Source: Betaproteobacteria bacterium
GTDB lineage: Bacteria; Pseudomonadota; Gammaproteobacteria; Burkholderiales; SG8-41
Assembly (NCBI GenBank): GCA_021730905.1
Contig: JAKFYK010000025.1
Location: 145,377 to 209,376, forward strand
Length of the DNA: 64,000 nucleotides
Direction: 5' to 3'
A program made the translations under genes and the position numbers. The notes beneath the pieces were generated by a model. It was given only the letters and a program-made list of their open reading frames with translations, had not been told where the DNA came from and did not search any database. Shown here one piece after another: positions 61,476 through 64,000 of this stretch; within the stretch, counting starts at the first letter, position 1, and every line of letters starts with the position of its first letter.

Positions 61476-61491
61476 AAAAACAAATACTTAT
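61476..61491 (-). repeat. AT-rich border motif, copy E
   Basis: AAAAACAAATACTTAT on the plus strand, 14 bases after the amidohydrolase stop and 29 before the aldolase remnant start; 16-base match to copies C and D. Confidence 0.65.
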
Positions 61492-61520
61492 ATAATATTC
61501 AAGACAAACGGAGCGCGCGC

Positions 61521-61731
61521 ATGAACAAGATTAAACAGAAGCTGGCCGCCGGTCAGGTGGTCACGATGTTTAATCCGGATTTCGCATCGCCGCGCCTCGT
61601 CGAGTATCTGGGCGGGCTGGGCTTCGACGTGGTGTGGATCGACGCCGAGCGCATGAGCTACGATTTCGAGCGCATCGAGGAGATGACGCGCGCGGCAGTA
61701 CACCGATCTGCTAAAACAACATGGCGCGTGA
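61521..61731 (+). pseudogene. HpcH/HpaI aldolase gene with internal deletion
   Basis: The intact 5' part encodes MNKIKQKLAAGQVVTMFNPD, then EYLGGLGFDVVWIDAERMSY and ERIEEMTRAA, the first 60 residues of an HpcH/HpaI (2-keto-3-deoxy acid) aldolase. It then joins, in another frame, 11 codons reading YTDLLKQHGA and a stop at 61729-61731, which look like the natural C-terminus. About 190-200 codons including the metal-binding Glu/Asp and catalytic Arg are missing, so it cannot be functional. GGAG lies before the ATG, so the leader was once a normal gene start. Confidence 0.7.
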
Positions 61732-61738
61732 TTAGAGC

Positions 61739-62776
61739 CTATTTCGCCATGCCGAGATCGACCATGACTGCTTTGCTCTGGCTGTAATCGTTCTCAAGGT
61801 ACTTTGCAAACTCGCGGCTGCGCAGGAAATTTCCGTCCCAGAACTGCACCTCCAGGCTCTTGCTCCACGCCTCGGTCGCCACTACTTTGGCGAGCACGTC
61901 TTCCCAGTACGCCACCTGCGCCGCGCTCAGTCCCTTTGCGCCGACGATGCCGCGCCAATTCGACACCACCACATCGATCCCCTGTTCACGCAGCGTCGGC
62001 ACCCCGGCCAGCGCGCCGCCCATGCGCCGCGGCGCGCCCAGCGCAATGATCCGCGCGTTGCCCGCCCTGACCTGCGCCATGGCCGACGACACCGCGGAGG
62101 CAACCATGTGCAGGTGTCCGCCCATCACCGCCGTCATGCCTTCAGTGTTCGATTTGAACACCACCACCTTGAGCTTTTTCGCGTCCACGCCCGCCGACCT
62201 GGCGAGCAGCGTATAGGTCAGGTGATTGGTCCCGCCGAGATTGCTGACGCCCACGGACCAGCCCTCGGGATTCTTCTTGAGTATGTCGACCAGATCGCGG
62301 GCGTTTTTCACGGGCGAATCCGCTTTGACCGTAAGCGCGGTGTACTCATTCAGCAACAGTGCAACGGGACTGAAGTCGGTGTAATGCTGGGCCGTGATGC
62401 CGAGGATATGATTCACGGTCAGCGTCGGATTGCCGAGATCGAAATAATGGGCATCGCCCGCATGCTGGTTGAGATAAGTGCGCACCAGCGTCTGATTGCC
62501 GCCCACCTTGTTCAGAACATTGACCGGCACCGGCACCAGCTTTTGCTCCTGCATGATTCTCTGCAGATGACGCCCCAGGGTATCGTTGCTGCCGCCGGCG
62601 CCGGAGCCCACCAGCAACTCCACCGCTTTCTCCGGCTTCCATGATTGCGGTTGTGCCTGCGCGACAGGCATACCCGACACAACGGCTGTGATCGTCATGC
62701 CGGCCAGCATCCGCGTGGCCTCCCTTAGCCTGACGCACCGCACGCCCAAGTAATTCCGGGTACTACCGCTGCCCAT
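61739..62776 (-). CDS. Bug/TctC-family solute-binding protein, divergent subgroup
   Basis: 345 residues from the ATG at 62776; an ATG at 62710 (GGGAGG eight bases before) gives 323 residues but leaves a signal peptide without basic residues, so the start is unsettled. The mature part begins QSWKPEKAVELLVGSGAGGS, then NDTLGRHLQRIMQEQ, VPVNVLNKVGGNQT and GDAHYFDLGNPT instead of xPDGYTL, like the protein at 14064. Later: GVSNLGGTNHLTYT and VPTLREQGIDVVVSN. The stop codon lies eight bases from the aldolase remnant, so the genes are convergent. Confidence 0.85.
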   Translation of the reverse strand: MGSGSTRNYLGVRCVRLREATRMLAGMTITAVVSGMPVAQAQPQSWKPEKAVELLVGSGAGGSNDTLGRHLQRIMQEQKLVPVPVNVLNKVGGNQTLVRTYLNQHAGDAHYFDLGNPTLTVNHILGITAQHYTDFSPVALLLNEYTALTVKADSPVKNARDLVDILKKNPEGWSVGVSNLGGTNHLTYTLLARSAGVDAKKLKVVVFKSNTEGMTAVMGGHLHMVASAVSSAMAQVRAGNARIIALGAPRRMGGALAGVPTLREQGIDVVVSNWRGIVGAKGLSAAQVAYWEDVLAKVVATEAWSKSLEVQFWDGNFLRSREFAKYLENDYSQSKAVMVDLGMAK

Positions 62777-62915
62777 AGGGATTAATCGCCTTTTTTCGGA
62801 TTGCAACTGAACTGTATAGCATGAAGGCTGGCCGTTGTAGCGCGGCACAGTTTCGGACACGCGGGCATTTTCTGATAACCTTCGGTTTTATCGACTGAAT
62901 CAATACGAGGCTACC

Positions 62916-63311
62916 ATGGCATTACGTCCCCCCGAAGATCGCGGCGTCGAAGCAAAGATGGACGCGGACAATCTGTACCGTGAAGAAATCATCACCGACC
63001 GCAAGGTCGGCACGCTGCGCATGATGACCCCGGTCAAAAACGACGGCACAACCGACGCCGCGCGCGCCACGCTGTTCATCGGCGAAGCACAGATCATGAC
63101 GCAGGCCGGCCCGCTGCCGATCAATTTTGAAATCGAGGCTAAAAACCTTGGCGAGGCCGTAGCCAAATTCGGCGAGGCGGCAAAAGAAGGCGTCGAACGC
63201 ACCGTGCGCGAATTGCAGGAATTGCGCCGCCAGCAATCGTCCTCCATTGTCGTGCCCGGCGCGGGAGGAATGGGTGGCATGGGTGGCGGCGGCAAGTTGC
63301 AGTTGCCCTGA
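62916..63311 (+). CDS. Conserved cytoplasmic protein of unknown function
   Basis: 131 residues, no signal peptide. Sequence: RPPEDRGVEAKMDADNLYRE, then TDRKVGTLRMMTPV, ARATLFIGEAQIMTQAGPLP and NFEIEAKNLGEAVAKFGEAA; helix-rich C-terminal half ERTVRELQELRRQQ, ending in a flexible glycine/methionine tail (GAGGMGGMGGGG). Strings of this kind occur in Burkholderiales proteins without assigned function. It precedes a Bug gene by 21 bases in the same direction, so it may be part of that unit. Confidence 0.75.
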   Translation: MALRPPEDRGVEAKMDADNLYREEIITDRKVGTLRMMTPVKNDGTTDAARATLFIGEAQIMTQAGPLPINFEIEAKNLGEAVAKFGEAAKEGVERTVRELQELRRQQSSSIVVPGAGGMGGMGGGGKLQLP

Positions 63312-63332
63312 GCATTGTTGCGCATCCAACTC

Positions 63333-64000
63333 ATGAAAACAGCTCTGTTGCGCGCGGTGGTAATACTGCCGTCGGCTCTAGCGATGAGCAGTGCGGCATG
63401 GGCGCAGCAGCGCATCGATTATCCGAGCAAGCCGATACGTTTCGTGGTGCCGTTCGTTCCTGGCGGTCCGATGGATGTGATCGGCCGCCTCGTCGGCCAA
63501 AAGTTGCTCGGGGCGTGGGGACAAAACGTCATCATCGATAACCGCGCCGGTGCCGGTGGCATCATCGGCACCGAGCTTGCGGCAAAAGCGCCACCCGACG
63601 GTTACACGCTGCTGCACACCTCCAGCGCGCATGCATTGCTGCCCGCCTTCAACAAGCTGCCTTATGATCCGGTGCGCGACTTCGCTGCCGTTTCCACAGC
63701 GACGCGCACCGTGGGCTATGTGCTCGGCGTGCATCCATCGATTCCGGCAAATTCCATGGGCGAGTTGCTTGCGCTGGCCAGGAAAAATCCGGGGAAGCTC
63801 AATTACGGCAACTCGGGTTACGGCGGCGTGCTGCATGTAGGCATGGAGCTTTTCAATGCGGCGGCAAACATCAAGATGACCACGGTGCAATACAAAGGCA
63901 TCGGCCAGCTCGTGACCGACCTCGCTGGCGGTCACATCGATCTCGCGTTCCTCAGCTCGTCCAACGCGGTGGGCATGGCGAAGGCGGGAAAGATCAAGGC
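63333..64000 (+). CDS. Bug/TctC-family solute-binding protein (cut by window edge)
   Basis: 222 full codons are visible and the frame stays open at the right edge, so the C-terminal third is missing. Signal peptide MKTALLRAVVILPSALAMSS, cleavage near AWAQ. Landmarks: VVPFVPGGPMDVIGRLVG, NVIIDNRAGAGG, APPDGYTLLHTS, KLPYDPVRDFAAV and TTVQYKGIGQLV. The gene is the thirteenth Bug/TctC member of the window. It follows the conserved hypothetical gene at 62916. Confidence 0.9.
   Translation, partial: MKTALLRAVVILPSALAMSSAAWAQQRIDYPSKPIRFVVPFVPGGPMDVIGRLVGQKLLGAWGQNVIIDNRAGAGGIIGTELAAKAPPDGYTLLHTSSAHALLPAFNKLPYDPVRDFAAVSTATRTVGYVLGVHPSIPANSMGELLALARKNPGKLNYGNSGYGGVLHVGMELFNAAANIKMTTVQYKGIGQLVTDLAGGHIDLAFLSSSNAVGMAKAGKIK

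Overview
The window looks like chromosomal DNA of a betaproteobacterium, most likely Burkholderiales. The base composition is GC-rich, most genes start on Shine-Dalgarno-preceded ATG or GTG codons, and the gene content is typical of that order: a very large set of Bug/TctC periplasmic solute-binding proteins, a compact assimilatory nitrate reductase operon, PA0069-type radical SAM, Hsp15, DUF2237 and TraX proteins. I see no rRNA, tRNA, CRISPR array, transposase, integrase or phage structural gene.

Region by region. 1-5.3 kb: minus-strand nitrate assimilation operon (nasA, cobA-type SUMT, two NirB-type flavoprotein genes, the last cut by the window edge), joined by ATGA overlaps. It sits behind a near-consensus sigma-54 promoter and an upstream TTGGTGC/GCACCAA palindrome. 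5.3-13.9 kb: housekeeping and signalling genes (DUF192, Urate_ox_N-like membrane protein, CHASE-PAS histidine kinase, exported Pcm, PsiF, radical SAM, double-hotdog thioesterase, DUF2520). 14-18.9 kb: plus-strand catabolic cluster (Bug protein, mandelate-racemase/muconate-lactonizing enzyme, PhoD, TauD-type dioxygenase). 19-26 kb: Hsp15, small conserved proteins, a B12-binding radical SAM protein, then a five-gene minus-strand cluster built around a secreted heme-motif plus seven-bladed Vgb-like propeller protein. 26-38.5 kb: solute-binding proteins, two MFS transporters, an amidohydrolase and several repeats. 38.6-40.3 kb: a low-GC accessory pair, Gp37/Gp68 three-Cys protein plus TcmP. 40.3-52 kb: two xanthine-dehydrogenase-type large-subunit paralogues flanking an NHL-repeat protein, then Bug genes and the only complete TctB-TctA-TctC transporter. 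52-64 kb: hydrolases, an Asp-box repeat protein, TraX, an amidohydrolase and more Bug genes.

Thirteen intact or edge-truncated Bug/TctC genes and one decayed remnant are present against a single TctA/TctB pair. This suggests many alternative ligand receptors feeding few membrane permeases or acting as sensors. They are interleaved with amidohydrolases, esterases, a dioxygenase and MFS carriers, as expected for organic-acid and aromatic-acid scavenging.

The repeats are unusually informative. Three non-autonomous elements of 225-415 bp share an internal core and have perfect or near-perfect terminal inverted repeats. A fourth has the same type of termini around a different repeat, the one containing TTCGACAAGCTCAGG. 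A separate AT-rich motif (AAAACAAATACTTAT) recurs almost exactly at five gene borders. Three gene remnants (LLM-like, Bug-like and an internally deleted HpcH/HpaI aldolase) show ongoing gene loss. All functional calls rest on reading the sequence and on family knowledge; no database search was run.
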